64,000 nt of DNA from Sternotherus odoratus (GCA_032164245.1 JAVMKO010000003.1:71308390-71372389), one strand, 5' to 3'. Counted from the first letter of the stretch, positions 1-12,060 are shown. Program-made: numbers and translations. Notes: generated from the letters alone by a model not told the origin.

Positions 1-655
1 TTAGCGGGAAAACGGGGAGTAGGAGATAGTTACTGTTAAAAGTAGCATGAACTTCTCTGAACATCCTTTTCAGGCAATGCTGTATTTGGTACAAAGTCGT
101 TTTCCACCTTTCGCATTTCCATTGCAGGACCCCACTCCCATCTATTGGGAACCCCCTCTCTTGTTCAGCAATATTGGAAGAGCAGGGTGGATGCTAACCC
201 CTGATATGCACTCAGGACTGAGAACCTAAGTTTTAAGGCAGGTGACATGCTAAACACCCATCTCCTGCTCTCTGACACAAGAATAATGTCTTAATTTGTA
301 TTTATTTAGCTGGATTCATGCTCTAAATAACCCATGGAAGCAGTAGGGCACCTGAGCAGATCTGACTCAACATTTGTGAAATTGCACAGTATGCATTAGA
401 CAGGATCGCTTTCAGTTTTCTCTGTCCCCCTTTAATTTTGAGGGGGAAAATGGGGACATTCATCTGGTCAGGCCAGTTGAAACTCACTACCAGATACCAA
501 TGGTACTTTTATGAATGGTACGAAGTGATTGTTACCATCCAAGAGAGCTTATACAATTTTTTTTTCTTTTTGTCAAAACATGTCACTGTGTATTTCCCAG
601 CTCTGTTCTGTGGACACTGACAATGTTGCACTGAGCAAAATAGTGCAGCCTTCTT
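1..655 (-). other. Intron 5 remnant of sulfotransferase copy C
   Basis: This stretch resembles, in the same orientation, the intron-5 sequence of gene B (about 26.88-27.47 kb) and of copy D (about 55.08-55.64 kb). All three share CATCCTTTTCAG-like and GAGCAAAATAGTGCAG-like blocks in the same order. It therefore places copy C's exon 6 to the left of the window. Homology stops near 655, where a TA microsatellite and an LTR-like block begin; exon 5 should follow but is absent. The short ORFs here have no coding features. Confidence 0.6.
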
Positions 656-682
656 CTTTTATTCATCTCTCTCTCCCTCTCC

Positions 683-690
<8 letters not shown>

Positions 691-731
<41 letters not shown>
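691..731. repeat. (TA)n microsatellite
   Basis: About 20 uninterrupted TA dinucleotides lie next to a CT-rich tract, at the point where homology to the paralogous introns ends. Confidence 0.95.
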
Positions 732-734
<3 letters not shown>

Positions 735-742
735 AAAAGAGC

Positions 743-1480
743 TGTGTCGGCTGTGTGCATGTTCCCTCTGTGTGCTGTCCCAGCTCTGCGCAGAGAGATG
801 ACACAGCAGACCCCGAGAGAACCCCCAAAGACCACAGACTCTAGTAAGGTCCAAAGGCACCCGGCCAGGTTTATTGTCAAATGAAATACAGTCTCTAGCT
901 CGCCGGATTAGATATTGACGGGTCTGCTAGTACATATGTGCCCCCAGACAATGGACCAGCTCAATCAGTGATGGGACTTTCCACTGCCCTCTCAGCCAGA
1001 CATCGATGTGCACCCCAGGACTTACTTTTATACAGTGCAGGACAGATTACTCATCCCTACTGACGTATTGAAGTACAGCCCTTTTCCTCATTAGGGTGCT
1101 GACACCCCTTTGATCATGTTGCTTCAAACAAACAGTTCTATGCATGATGCTGTCCTTTTGACATACTGTCCTTTACTGTCTTTGGGATACACCTGACTGT
1201 TCCTTGTTATTTCCGTGTCTTGTCCTTGTATCAGGATGTCCAGGTGCCATTTTGACACAAGTTTCTCTTATTACGGTACTACTTATATGATTAGTGCATA
1301 CTTTTGGGCAGCCCTTTTCTTGCCAAGTTACGCAATTAGGGCCTGCCTCTGGCTCACAGCCCAGCTTTGTTCAGCAATGCTTTTGCTTACTTTGGTTCAT
1401 GCTAGGCCTCTGATACAAGACTTCATGTTTCAGGGCCTCATCTTACTACAATTGTTAGTGAAGACATACCCCTAGTATCA
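743..1480 (-). mobile_element. Solo-LTR-like retroviral block (minus)
   Basis: Read on the minus strand, the block has a TATA-like TATAAAAG near 1030, then a polyadenylation signal AATAAA near 872-877 followed by a GT-rich stretch, and ends in a CA dinucleotide near 744-746. That U3-R-U5 order fits an LTR. No gag, pol or env coding sequence is attached, so it would be a solo LTR. The left boundary on the minus strand (about 1480) is uncertain and I could not define a convincing target-site duplication. Confidence 0.5.
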
Positions 1481-2320
1481 CTGCAGCCTTGAAGGAGGAG
1501 AAAGAGGAAGTATGCAAGAAAGAGAACAGCTAAGTAAAAAGAGGCTCAGTACTAAAGGGCCATAAAGGGGAGGATAAGCAGAATGACAATGATGCCATGA
1601 AATGAAAGGAGCTAATGGAATGGTTTAAACAAAGAATTCATGGTATAAGAATCATCTGCAAAGAAGATATCGAACCAACAGAGTTTTGTATGGAGCTGAG
1701 TGGAACAATGTGCAATTGGGCAGGGGCAAGGGGAGGCATTTACAATAATCAAGACAGGAGATAAGAGGGGCCTGAGTGAGATTTCTTGCTGTGTACACAG
1801 AACAAAGAGGCTAAATCTTAGAAGGTGTAGAGCACTATATCTCAACTGGCGGGTCACAACCTTTGGTGGGGAGGTGGTCTGTTTCCCGCCACTCTTGTTT
1901 CCCTCCATATTTTCAGTATCTGTAGCATCTCCTCCTAGCTGTCTCATAGTCAACATAAACACCCCATCTCCCATGTGATTTAGGCCTAAAACCTGGGGAT
2001 TGTCTCAGCCTCCTTTTCTATTACTCCTCACCAGACAATATTTAACTCTTTCTGCTTCTTCCTCTGTGGCTGTGGCTCTAAAACTTTTCAGGTTGGTGAC
2101 TTCTGAATTGAAGTTTAAAAAATACAACCCATGTATATTTTTCATCTCATAGTAAATGTTCTGGTGGTGATAATAAGATATATGTGTTTGTTTTTCCAGA
2201 GGTTAACAGAGAATACTTGACCTTCCATGATAAGCTTGTGCAGGACATGAGGGTTTTTTTCCTTTAAATTATAATAAATTTTTCAACAACTCTAGACCTC
2301 TGATTGCCTTTTGTGACCAC
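1481..2320. other. Unassigned spacer
   Basis: No conserved exon, RNA gene or clear repeat is recognised. The opposing ORFs near 1612-1978 overlap almost completely on both strands and lack splice or homology support. The exon 5 expected for copy C should lie about here by comparison with gene B, but nothing resembling it is present. Confidence 0.5.
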
Positions 2321-2324
2321 CGCC

Positions 2325-2498
2325 CCATGCTAATTTTTCCCCCTACTGTTACTCACACCTTCTTGTCAACTGTTTGAAATGGGCCATCCTGAATATCACT
2401 ACAAAAGTTTTTTTTCTCAAGCTGATAATAGCTCACCTTAATTGATTAGTCTCATTACAGTTGGTATGGCAACATCCATTTTTTTATGGTCTCTGTGT

Positions 2499-2579
<81 letters not shown>

Positions 2580-2580
2580 C

Positions 2581-2613
<33 letters not shown>

Positions 2614-2735
2614 TCTTCCTGTTCTATTTTCCACTCTATGCATCTGATGAAATGGGATTTTAGCCCACGAAAGCTTATGCCCAAATAAATAAATTTGTTA
2701 GTCTCTCAGGTGCCACAAGTACTTCTCAGTCTTTT
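2325..2735 (+). mobile_element. Turtle-type SINE-like repeat with internal TA/AG tract
   Basis: A block beginning CATGCTAATTTTTCC ends with TTTAGCCCACGAAAGCTTA and GTGCCACAAGTACTTCTC, the 3' part characteristic of turtle tRNA-derived SINEs. A (TA)n run at about 2503-2566 and an AG-rich run at 2580-2612 lie inside. A second copy at 29165-29545 in gene B intron 4 has an (ATCT)n tract at the same place, so the insertion predates the B/C duplication. Confidence 0.75.
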
Positions 2736-2739
2736 TGTC

Positions 2740-4101
2740 TCATAGATGTGATTTGGAAGTAGAAGGATACATCTCAGGAGTTGGACCTCTTAGTGGGAAG
2801 GGTCTTTCCTTGCTCTGTTAATCAGTCTTGATGCTGTTCTCAATGTGCTTCCGGCCAGTCTCAGCACTTCTCTCCCTATTTAGCTAAGAGTTGCACTCAT
2901 CTAGGCTTTGTTTCACTTAAAATATAAAGTAAAATTGGTTTAAACTGATTTAGTTCAATCAACATACCCCTTGAGTGGCCCCTCCTTAAAGCAGTGCAAA
3001 CCTGACTTCTGCTGATCTAGATGAAGTTGTTAAGGAAGCAAACATAACTGAGCTGGCAGAAAAATGAAAACCTAATTTCTAAAAAATTCAAACTGCTGAA
3101 ATTCTTCCCATTTTGCAATCTTTGAAGTGGATCGTGTTTTGTGTTTTTAAATGATTTTTTAATACAAATCTTTAAAATAGTTATTGAAATATTTCAGTTT
3201 TTGAAAACTGGGTTTTCAGTGATTGAAAAGCTTTCAATTAAAAATTTCATGAAAACATGTTTCTCACAAAATTAAGTGAGATATATATAAGTGGAGATCC
3301 TTTTTTTTTTTTTTACAAAATACTTAATTTTGATGAAAACACATTCTGATCAAAACAATGTGAGAAGCTGTAAAATGTAGCAGATACTCTCCTTTCCCTT
3401 AGGGATGCCATATGGGACAGGTTATGTAAATGCTTTTTTGCTGTGCAGACAACGAACTGAAATAAAGCAAGTTAACTACTCCAACTGTTCTCACATTCAT
3501 CATATTTTCTTCCCTAGGAGGTAGATTAGACTGCCTGGGCTGCCTCCAGAGGTATTATGTATGAGGTGTTATGATAGACGGGTTGGTTCCAGGATATTAG
3601 AAAGACAAGATGGCTGAGGTATTCTCTTTTATTGGACCATCCTCTGGTGGAGAGAGAGAGAGATGCTCCTGAGCTACACAGCTGTTTCTCTCACCAACAG
3701 CAGTTGATCCAATAAAAGATATTATCTCACACACCCACTTTGTCTTATCAGAGGTATCAGGTTGTCACACATTCTCCACTGGGAGAGTCAGAATCAGTTT
3801 GCCCTTGCTTCTTCCCTGCGCTCTTGCAGCATTCCATACACATTGATTGCCTTGTATTGCTCACTAAACCCTGCAAACATGTGTAGGGGCAAACACCTCT
3901 CCCCAGGCCAGCCATTTACTAAGAGGGAAATTCTAAAATTCCTTTTCTTTTCTTCATTTTCAGCTTTCACATCACAATACCCTTCTGTGGTGGTGGGAGG
4001 AAACTGGCTCATTATTAGAGCTATTCTAAAAATTTTTATTGAATGGTTTGGTTTGGTTTTTTTTAAAAGGAATTATTAGAATTGCCTTTAATTGCTGTCA
4101 T
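2740..4101 (-). other. Intron 4 remnant of copy C
   Basis: The sequence is nearly collinear with gene B intron 4 at about 29.56-30.85 kb and is also recognisable, inverted, in gene A intron 4 (about 21.9-22.1 kb). It carries an older SINE-like piece at about 3590-3745 (TTTTATTGGACCA and AACAGCAGTTGATCC). Homology stops abruptly near 4101 at a deletion junction that removes exon 4. The ORF at 3762-4079 is non-coding; the gene B counterpart has different indels. Confidence 0.7.
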
Positions 4102-4335
4102 ACGCCCCTACAGAGTTAAATGCAGCGGAATGTGGCTTGTGAGAATCTATATTTTGTGTTTAGGCCCCAAAACAATTAGACACCTAAGACCCCCTTGTGG
4201 ATTATATGCATCAACTGACCTGGGTTTTACAGACAGTCAGTTACATAGCTGACAAGAAGTTGTACTTTTACCTTTAGACTTCACTGGCCTCATACAATGG
4301 TACTTTACCAAGTACAACATATTTATGCTTTGGAT

Positions 4336-4563
4336 CAGGGATCAGCAACCTTTGGCACATGGCCTGCCAGGGTAAGCCCCATGGCAGGCCAGGCTAGTTT
4401 ATTTTACTGCCGTATCCAAAGGTTCGGCTGATTGCAGCTCCCACTGGTCATGGTTTGCCGCTGCTCCACCCACTCTGCTTCCCCAACCCCCATTAGCCTG
4501 GAGCAGCGAATTGTGGCCAATGGGAGCTGCAATCGGCCGAATCTGCTGACATGGCAGGTAAAC
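4336..4563. mobile_element. Truncated hAT-type element in copy C
   Basis: The block starts CAGGGATCAGCAACCTTTGG, the terminus of the same family that is complete at 32792-33051 in gene B. Flanking CTTTGGAT matches the target site CTATGGAT there. The far terminus is missing because a second deletion runs from inside this element to just before exon 3. Confidence 0.7.
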
Positions 4564-4703
4564 ATCTCCTCTAGCCTTACACCCATCTAAGGGAGAGACT
4601 TCTGACCAGTACCGCATTCTGCATAATTTACTGACACAGATAGTTTATTCAAGCTGTGCTCAGTGGACAGGGTTTGGCCTGTTAGCAGTAAATGAAATCT
4701 TAC

Positions 4704-4830
4704 TTTTCCCAGCTAAAAACATCTCCATTAAACTCTTCAAATCTGGCACTTTCTCAAATATGAATGCCTGCTTGCTAAAATGAAAATAGGAAACGGCAAC
4801 GTCCTTAGGATTTCTGGCTACATAAATAAC
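4704..4830 (-). pseudogene. Copy C exon 3
   Basis: The 127-bp exon is open and equals gene B exon 3 in length, with acceptor CTTTCAG and donor AA/GTAAGA. It carries R and S of the 3'-phosphoadenosine site (ARNPKDVAVSYF). The last exonic base is A instead of G, which weakens the donor. Confidence 0.85.
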
Positions 4831-5114
4831 CTGAAAGATTAAAAAAGACTGGCAATCTCAGCTACATTAAGGGGATGCCATTAACCTTCACTGAAATAAG
4901 GAAAAGCAGGAGAGATATCTCCATGAGAGTTCTCAGTAGGAGTCTCACACACACACACACCGCCTCAACCTCTTGAGCTGCATTGTGACACATTCCACTG
5001 CCCCATCTTTGGCAAGAAGTCTCCTTATGTAGAAATGTGCAGGAGACAAGAAACATCCCCTGCATGGAGAATGTAACAGCTTATACTTACATAAACCACA
5101 AAACCATTAATTTA

Positions 5115-5272
5115 CAAGATTCATGGAATATTCAGTATTGTGGGAGTTGTGTTGATTCCATGATATTAGAGAGACAGCGGGGTGAAGTAATAAAGTTTAG
5201 AAGCCTGTCTGTGTCACACCAACAGAAGTTGGTCCAATAAAATTTCTTCACTCACCTTGTCTCTAATTACAA
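5115..5272 (-). mobile_element. SINE-like repeat (minus)
   Basis: The block contains a GATATTAGAGAGACA segment and ends AGAAGTTGGTCCAATAAAAT, a pattern repeated at 34355-34500 in gene B and partly at 3590-3745. Its position between exons 3 and 2 is the same in both paralogues, so the insertion predates the B/C split. Confidence 0.6.
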
Positions 5273-5646
5273 TGAAAACATGCTGACTGCAATGATCATA
5301 ACCCCCACTTTTGGGTGAACAGTCATGGGGTGGAGGAAGCAACTTGGCCAAGAGACTAAGCAGAGCAGTTCCATGAAAAATGGGATCTCCACTGAAGCAG
5401 GACAATAAGGTCCCACTGGAAATTGTTTCTCCTGCCACCCCTCCTCCCTGACTTTGCTGGGGTCTAGGGAGATGGAAAGGGGCCTCAGAGGAACTTGAGC
5501 CCCTATCCTTCAAGGAAGGTTGCTTTTGGAAGGCTTGTTGGAGAGAGGCAGACAACCCAGCCGTGAGGATTTGCGCTGATTTATTCGAGAAAGCAATGAA
5601 TGTTCTTGGTTAATTTTAATTACTTTGTAAAAATAGCATCATCTAC

Positions 5647-5855
5647 TCTTGCTCCTTTGTTTCTCAGATCTCTTGGAGCTAAGTAGTAAGGCAGGTGAGT
5701 GGAAAAGAGATGCAGTGATGGACGACTGCCATAATCCATTTTATTGAAATTGTATTCTAGACATGGAACTCTGTCGATTATTTCAGTTGTTGCTTTTCCA
5801 TCCTGATGGCCTTCATAATAAATCAAGCTCAAAATATTCTGCATCCACACAGTTC
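5647..5855 (-). pseudogene. Copy C exon 2
   Basis: The 209-bp exon is open and encodes [14 protein letters not shown] through NKGAR with the histidine of STHLPYY. The donor is GTAGAT rather than the GTAGGT used in A and B. It is about 95% similar by eye to gene B exon 2. Confidence 0.85.
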
Positions 5856-6110
5856 CTGGGAAAGGAAGAACCTTATTTGAAACAGATTTGATTCTTTTTT
5901 TAAAAAAAAATAGAGCAATATTCTGACAAACATAATGGCTTCAAAGTCACACCTGGTTTTACATTAATAAAGAAGTACAAATACTTGCAACAATTAAAGG
6001 GTAAAGATAGTACTGTACTCTCTTACTCTAGAGTGTTCATAAGTGCAGCAGGGGCACTCCCTCGGAGATACATCATATACACCAATGGAAACAAAATATG
6101 TATTAACACT

Positions 6111-6113
6111 GAT

Positions 6114-6160
<47 letters not shown>
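6111..6160. repeat. (GATA)n microsatellite
   Basis: About twelve tetranucleotide units, uninterrupted after the first TATA-containing unit. Confidence 0.95.
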
Positions 6161-6464
6161 TGCATACTGCATATAAATGATGGTCACTAACTAAATTTTC
6201 AGATATCTTTACCTCATATATTCAGATATCCACTCGGTGTAAATTCACTGCTGTGTTTCTGTGTTGATCATGAAATGGGTCATGGAAACAGAAGCTATCC
6301 CCTGTTAAAAGAGTGTTAGAATTGGCTGTTTTGTTTCTATGGCTCCTACAAAGTGATGGGGACTATAATCGAGCAATTTATACAACTGTTTTGAGAACTA
6401 GAAATATTTAACTTTTCGTTACATATTTAGAACTGAGAACCTTCAGCCCAGAAGATCCTGTCTA

Positions 6465-6900
6465 GCATGGCACCGTCACATTCTGGGGTGTATTTCAGAT
6501 CTGTGAGGGCTTGTCACTGCTTGCCCTGCAACCCTGGGTGCTTTACTCACAGTGTTCTACTGTTGTAGCTCCCAATCTAGGCCACCCACAAACAGCCTGC
6601 CTGCATACACGTCACACTCTTGAGTGTCCACTGTAACAAAGTTCTATCCTGGTCTCAGTGGATCCCCTGCTTCCTGGCAGATTTCGCTAGCTTCAGAGGC
6701 TCACTGTGACCCACAACATAGTACTTCTCTCTCTAGAGACAAGGGTCACAGCCTACTGAACCATTTCCACCATAAGCCAGCAAGGGAGGTGAGGAGAAGC
6801 AACCCTCCCTTGCACAGTCTCTGTTGTCTCCCAGTCTCAGTGTTTAATTGGGGAAAGGGGGGGAAGCCCAGGCCCGCCCTCTACTCCGGGCTCCAGCACA
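6465..6900 (+). mobile_element. LTR-like dispersed repeat, diverged copy
   Basis: The segment from CGTCACATTCTGGGGTG onward resembles the block downstream of gene A (24650-24900) and its inverted homologue at 54180-54470, sharing the CTGGGGTG and CCTGGGTGC landmarks. The family identity is not established. An LTR is the simplest reading because it occurs as solitary blocks without coding sequence. Confidence 0.4.
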
Positions 6901-8364
6901 GGGACCATAATACAAGGAACTATGGTAGCTGACCTTTTTGAAATTTGAGGTGTACAATTCCTTGAGCCACTTCCCCACAGCAGTCCCCACTCAATGTCTG
7001 CTTCACCATTGCCTCAGGGCCTCCTCCCTTGTGCCTGATATGGATTTGTCCTGCTTAATCCCTCCAACATCATAGCTTCCTCCTTCAGCTCCTGCTACAA
7101 GCACCTCATTGACTAACTGGGGGGCTTTTACTAGTTCCAGCCAGTCCTTAATTGGTTTAAGGTGTCCCAATCAACCTAGCTATCTCCACTGCTTTCTAGA
7201 AGGATTTTAATTGGCCTCAGGTGTCTTGATTAACCTGGAGCAACTGCCATTTGGTTACCATGGTCCCAGGCATTTGTTTAGCCTGGGGTCAAAATACCTG
7301 TTCCTCACCACTTTACTAAAGCCATCTGGCCTTGCCCCATCACACCACATATGCACTCATCCACAGCAACCCTGACCCCAGCAGCCTGTCAGCAGCAGAC
7401 TAGCCACACTCTGACTTCTAGCAACATTGGTTACTACTTTCAGGATGACCCCAACAGATTCCAAAATTTTCCCCAGAACTTGTTCTGTGCTCCTGCCCTC
7501 TTTTGGACCATTCAAATATTGGAACTGCTTTGCATCTATAAGGCATCAAGATTCCGCTGTTTGCTGCTCTCCTGGAGTTACGAACAGTTCCGTTAAAACA
7601 CAGCAATGTTTTGTAGTTTGTAGTTAAATAAATTTATTTCATGTTTTAATGTTAAGATAAGTTTTTAGGTGAGTACAAGTATAAGGTATTAAAGTCAGAA
7701 ATGGTTACAAGGGAAATAGAGACAAAATGTTTTGTAGTAGCTAAAACTTAACAAGCTAGACTTGGTTCAAGGTCAAATCCTTACCACAGGTTCTCAGCAA
7801 CACAGATGACCATATTCTCTGTTCAGGGTTTCTCCTCAGAGTCAAAGGGGTGGTTACTGTTTCTCTCTCAGGTGACAGAGAGACAGCGGTAGGGAGAGAT
7901 CTGTTTGGGGTTGTTTTGCTCCTCACGTTTGTAGTCCAGTCACCCTTTGCAGTGGATTCTTCTGCATTACCCCTTCAATCAAAGTTTATTCAAACAGTAG
8001 AGAAGATGACATGGAATTGGGTGGTGAAGGTGGCTCCTTGCTCTTTCTTCTCCCCTGTTTATGCTGAAATATAGATTTGCCTTATCTCCTGCCATTTCCC
8101 CCTCTTTCTGTCTCTGGGACACTGTTTGCTTCTTATATGTGCATTGAGGTGTAAATACATTTTGTTGTGTAGGATAAAACTGTTGAACACCCTTTGCCAA
8201 GGCAGGGCTGGGTAGGTTTGAACATGTGCTGACAATATCATATGGGGCAGTGTGGGGGGGTTTACTAACTTTACATATAATGTTGCTACATGTGGTAAGA
8301 AGATGGCCTGAAACATAAGGCGTCGTATCAGAGGCCTGGGATAAGGTAATGATCATAATTTACT
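6901..8364. other. Unassigned spacer
   Basis: No exon, RNA or clear repeat is recognised. The short overlapping ORFs at 7351-7627 and 7979-8356 occur on both strands and have no splice or homology support. Confidence 0.5.
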
Positions 8365-8372
8365 AATATAAA

Positions 8373-8579
8373 CAGGGCCGGTGACAGAAATTTGGGGGCC
8401 CCCTACTCTGATAGTTTGGGCCCCCCCAGTCCAGCCGGGCCCCCCCCAGCCCAGCGGCCCCCCGCCCCCAGCCCAGCCCAGCCGCGCCGGATGACTACGG
8501 GTAGAGCTGTACCGGGGGCCCCCTGAAGTGCGGGGCCCGGTACAGCTCTACCCGTAGTACCCCCCTGTCGCCGGCCCTG
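8373..8579. mobile_element. Non-autonomous hAT element, 207 bp
   Basis: Terminal inverted repeats CAGGGCCGGTGACAG and CTGTCGCCGGCCCTG bound a GC-rich interior. An exact 8-bp duplication AATATAAA flanks it (8365-8372 and 8580-8587), the hallmark of hAT transposition. It belongs to the same family as the 806-bp element at 50395-51200. There is no transposase. Confidence 0.9.
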
Positions 8580-8587
8580 AATATAAA

Positions 8588-11124
8588 ACAAAGTTAAGTT
8601 GTGAGCAAGAGGTTGGCCTTCCTCACAGAATGTGGCATGAACAGGGCTGATATTGCAGGAACACATACTCCTAAGTAGTGTGAGGCATAAGAATATATAC
8701 ACAAACACATTTCAGAAAGCTGGTACCAGAACACCTTGATGTCAGCACATTCCCCAATGATAGTAGAAACACACTGACCCATCCTAAAGATAAGGTCAGG
8801 ATGACAGTATGATGGATAGAGATGTGTGGATCAAACCAACATGTACAAGGTAATGGGTGGCACCCTGATACATCAGTGTTCTGTTTGCATTGGTGTATAT
8901 GATGTATCTCAGGGGAAGTGTCTTTGACCAGTCAAGGGAGCAGTGGGAAGTCCCACCACTGACTGAGCTGCAACCATTGTCACGAGCCTACATGTCCTAG
9001 TATCCTTGTAGAGTCTTCCAGGTGCTATTAACAATAAAGCTGGCTGGGCACATTTCTAATAAACCAAGTCTTCTGGTTTTATTGGGCAGTTCGACTGGAG
9101 CCTGCTGAACTGGGTATCTGTTCTTTTGGGTGACATAAATAAAAAGTGGGTAGCATTATCGCCCATAAATATAAACAAACTTGTTTCTCTTAGTGATGGG
9201 CTGAAGTAGAAGTAGGACTGAGTGGACTTGTAGGTTCTAAAGTTTTACAATGGTTTTTTTTTTTAGTGCAGTTATGAGTAAAGCAAAAAACCTCTCTATT
9301 TTCTTAATTTTGACAAGCTCAAGGAAATTCCATATTTCAAGAAAATTAAACAAAAAAGCTTAGAAAAAACTAGAATAGACGGGAAAACATAATTAGGACC
9401 ACACACTCCCATGTCAGTTCTGTAAGATCACGTGATCTAACAGATATTAGGTCTTACAGATGACTTAAGTAAATGGCTTCTTTTCAGTGTCATTCGAGAC
9501 TAAAAGGAAGTGGGAGTTGTGGGTTCTGAGACCATGGAGTTAAAATTGTCATGTGGGATCTGAAATCACAGTTGCCAACTTTCACCTAGTAAATAAATAA
9601 GCACCCAACTCTCACAATAAACCAAAATCAAGCTAATCCCATTTCAAAACAAGGGCAAAACAAGCCAACCCCAAAGAATCCCAACACTCTATGTGACTGG
9701 ATTGAAGGTTGTGGTGGGCCTGCTGTGCACCCCCGACTCTCTCTCTCCCATGCCCCTGCTTGCCAGGAGCCAACCAAAAAAAAAGCAGCAACAAGCTGCA
9801 AGATAAACAACCTACAAGCCCTAAACTAAGTCACAAGCCAATTAAGCCAAAAACAATCCCAGTTTCTGCAGTTTTTACTGCGGGTTTGGCATGTCTGCCT
9901 GAAAGGTCTCTCTTGGAAGTCAACTGCAAAACTCCAATAGGTTTCAGTGGGCAAAGGGTTGATCCTCAGAGGTTTGCTTAGTGCCAGTTTGTACACATCA
10001 GCAGATGACACTGGCATCTTCACAACCAGGGGTAGCAATGCCTTTCCTTTGGGGATCTTCCCAATCCCTAGGCCACACTGAGGACATTTTTTAGTCACTT
10101 ATAATTTTCATTCATTCCTGTAGCAGAAATATTCCTTTGTACGGCTTAATCCCATGCTCCAACCGCAGGGGTTTGAATGCCATCTTTATGCTGATGACTC
10201 TCAGATCTACTTTGACACTTCTTTTTTTCCTCTTTCCATGTCTCCTGTTTTCCTTAATCATGCTGCTGGTATGAAAAACATGGCATGAAAGTGAAAACTA
10301 CTATACTGTCATTAGAATAGTTTACTGTTGAGTTATTTAATTCAGTTATTTAATTCAGACTAACTCAGGGAATTGGGGTCCTAGTACCATGTTTTTATTC
10401 AGACATTCTGAACTTTTTTCACATTTCGAAGAACTACCCTGTTTTATAATCTTTTACTAGTGGTCAACCATTAGATCAAAGGTTAGAAGAGATTAAAAGA
10501 AACACACACAGACACACACACACATCCTGCCGTAAAACTCCAGTCAGGTTGCATACCAGCAGTAAAGAATTCTGTAGTATATATCAGTCTTTTTTATTCC
10601 AGTGGAACACAGGAGTGTGGGCTTGTGTCTTGGAGCAGCAGTAATAGAGCAAAGAAGGTAAATATTATATTATTATATATTACTAAAACATCTCCATCAG
10701 TAAATTGGTGAATGAATTAAATATTTTATAAGCTTCAGCAATGAACTGTATGCAGTGGAGATAATTTCCAGCACTGTTCTTTGGCATTAAGCTGAGTGGC
10801 ATGGGAATCGGATCCTGAAATGCTTTTTGTGTGTGTGGTTATCCAACTAAGAAGTCACAAGAACAGTGTGTGTTAAAGAGGTGATTGGAAAAAGGAAATG
10901 TAATTTAAGCCATCATTGGTTTTACAGTATCAGCATGATGACGGAGCTTTTATCTGGTAACTGATAGATCCTGGTGTGTCAGCAGAGGTAGATGAAAAAG
11001 TTAAGGGAGAAGTTATAATGTTTACTATGGGGTCTTGTTTCCTATATGCATTACAAATTAGGCCTTGTTTAAATATAAATTTCTTTGTTTTAATGTTTAG
11101 TAAGAGGCAGGATTTTATATTCAT
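8588..11124. other. Spacer without recognised genes
   Basis: Nothing exon-like was found. A short CA-rich tract lies near 10503-10525. ORFs at 9628-9981 and 9826-10098 are opposed on the two strands and show no family resemblance. Confidence 0.5.
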
Positions 11125-11325
11125 AGACTATCAGAGTTGGAAGAGACCTCAGGAGATCATCTAGTCTAATCCCCTGTTCAAAGCAGGACCCAATCCCTAA
11201 TTAAATCACCGAACAGGTTTTTGCTCTATATCCCTAAATGGCCCCCCTTTAGGATTGAACACACAACCTTGGGCTTAGCAGGGTCAAAGCTCAAACCACT
11301 GACCACAGAGTGCTTTGCCATGAGA
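11125..11325 (-). mobile_element. CR1 LINE 3' fragment (minus)
   Basis: The segment starting CATAGACTATCAGAGTTGG and continuing through GACCTCAGGAGATCATCTAG matches the well-known 3' end of sauropsid CR1 elements read in reverse. It is a 5'-truncated copy. Confidence 0.8.
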
Positions 11326-11569
11326 CTTTTGTTCGGTCCTGTAAACCAGGGAGATTAGCGGATTCATTGGGTAAAACCAAAAATGTAGTTTCAAACTGAA
11401 CATTTTATGGGGTCCCCAAGAGAAAGGATACTCTGGGCACTCCACAGTGGTATGGTTCCACCCCTAGTGTACACTTGGAAAGCAAAATGATAATCTCCCC
11501 AAGTCTGGCTCCTGCATGAGTAGATGAAGCTGGTCACATCCCAGATCTTCTTGCTGATCAACTTTTGCT

Positions 11570-12060
11570 TTTTTTATGTCCACACTACCCTCCTTCTGTC
11601 TGTGGTGCACGTCCTTACCACTCGCACTAACTTCAGAGGGGCAGTGTGCAGGTCTGAGAGCACCGAGCTCTCAGCTCCAGAGGGAGCCCGCTGCTGGGAA
11701 CCTGTCTGCTGCCTGGTTCCACATCCCCACTCTGAAGTCAGCTGCTTCCCGTCTCTCTGCTCCAAGCCTGGCTGCTGCCTAGACTCTTTGCTCCTCGCTG
11801 GCTGCCATCTGTGGGACAGGATGCCGGGAGCCCAGTGAACCAAGGGCCCAGACAGCAGCTTGACTCTGCGTGTGGAATCAGGAGGCTGGGTGGCAGACTG
11901 GTTGGAAGCTGAGGGCTTGGGGGGCAGCTGGTCTCTGAGCTGGGAGCTGGGAGCTGAGGCAGCAGCCTGGCTGGGAACTGGGACCCCGGAGCCCAGGCAC
12001 CCTGGCTGAGTGTGGGGAGCGGGGAACCTGGGCAGCAGCCCCACTTAGAGCAGGGACAAT
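11570..12060. repeat. GC-rich low-complexity block with CTGGGAGCT-type repeats
   Basis: Repeated CTGGGAGCTGGGAGCTGAGG and CAGCTTGACTC-like words keep long frames open on both strands (11524-12148). The simultaneous opposite ORFs and lack of any domain argue against a gene. It is probably transposon-derived. Confidence 0.45.

Larger units (their letters stand above)
4704..5855 (-). pseudogene. SULT3A1-like copy C, partial (exons 2 and 3 only)
   Basis: Two exons remain. Exon 2 (5855-5647, 209 bp) encodes the end of the PAPS loop through the catalytic-His region (STHLPYYLAPRDL). Exon 3 (4830-4704, 127 bp) encodes the 3'-phosphate motif ARNPKDVAVSYFHF. Both have the same lengths as in gene B, AG/GT borders and open frames. 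The expected exon 4 is removed by a deletion at about 4101-4104, exon 5 is not found between 655 and 2320, and no exon 1 was seen upstream to 13 kb. Exon 6 would lie outside the window. The open exons suggest recent inactivation, but no full sulfotransferase can be made. An assembly error or an unseen replacement exon is the alternative. Confidence 0.85.

Noticed and set aside
8365..8587. Possible small RNA hairpin from the inverted termini
   Set aside because: The inverted repeats are transposon ends with an 8-bp target duplication, which explains the structure without an RNA gene.
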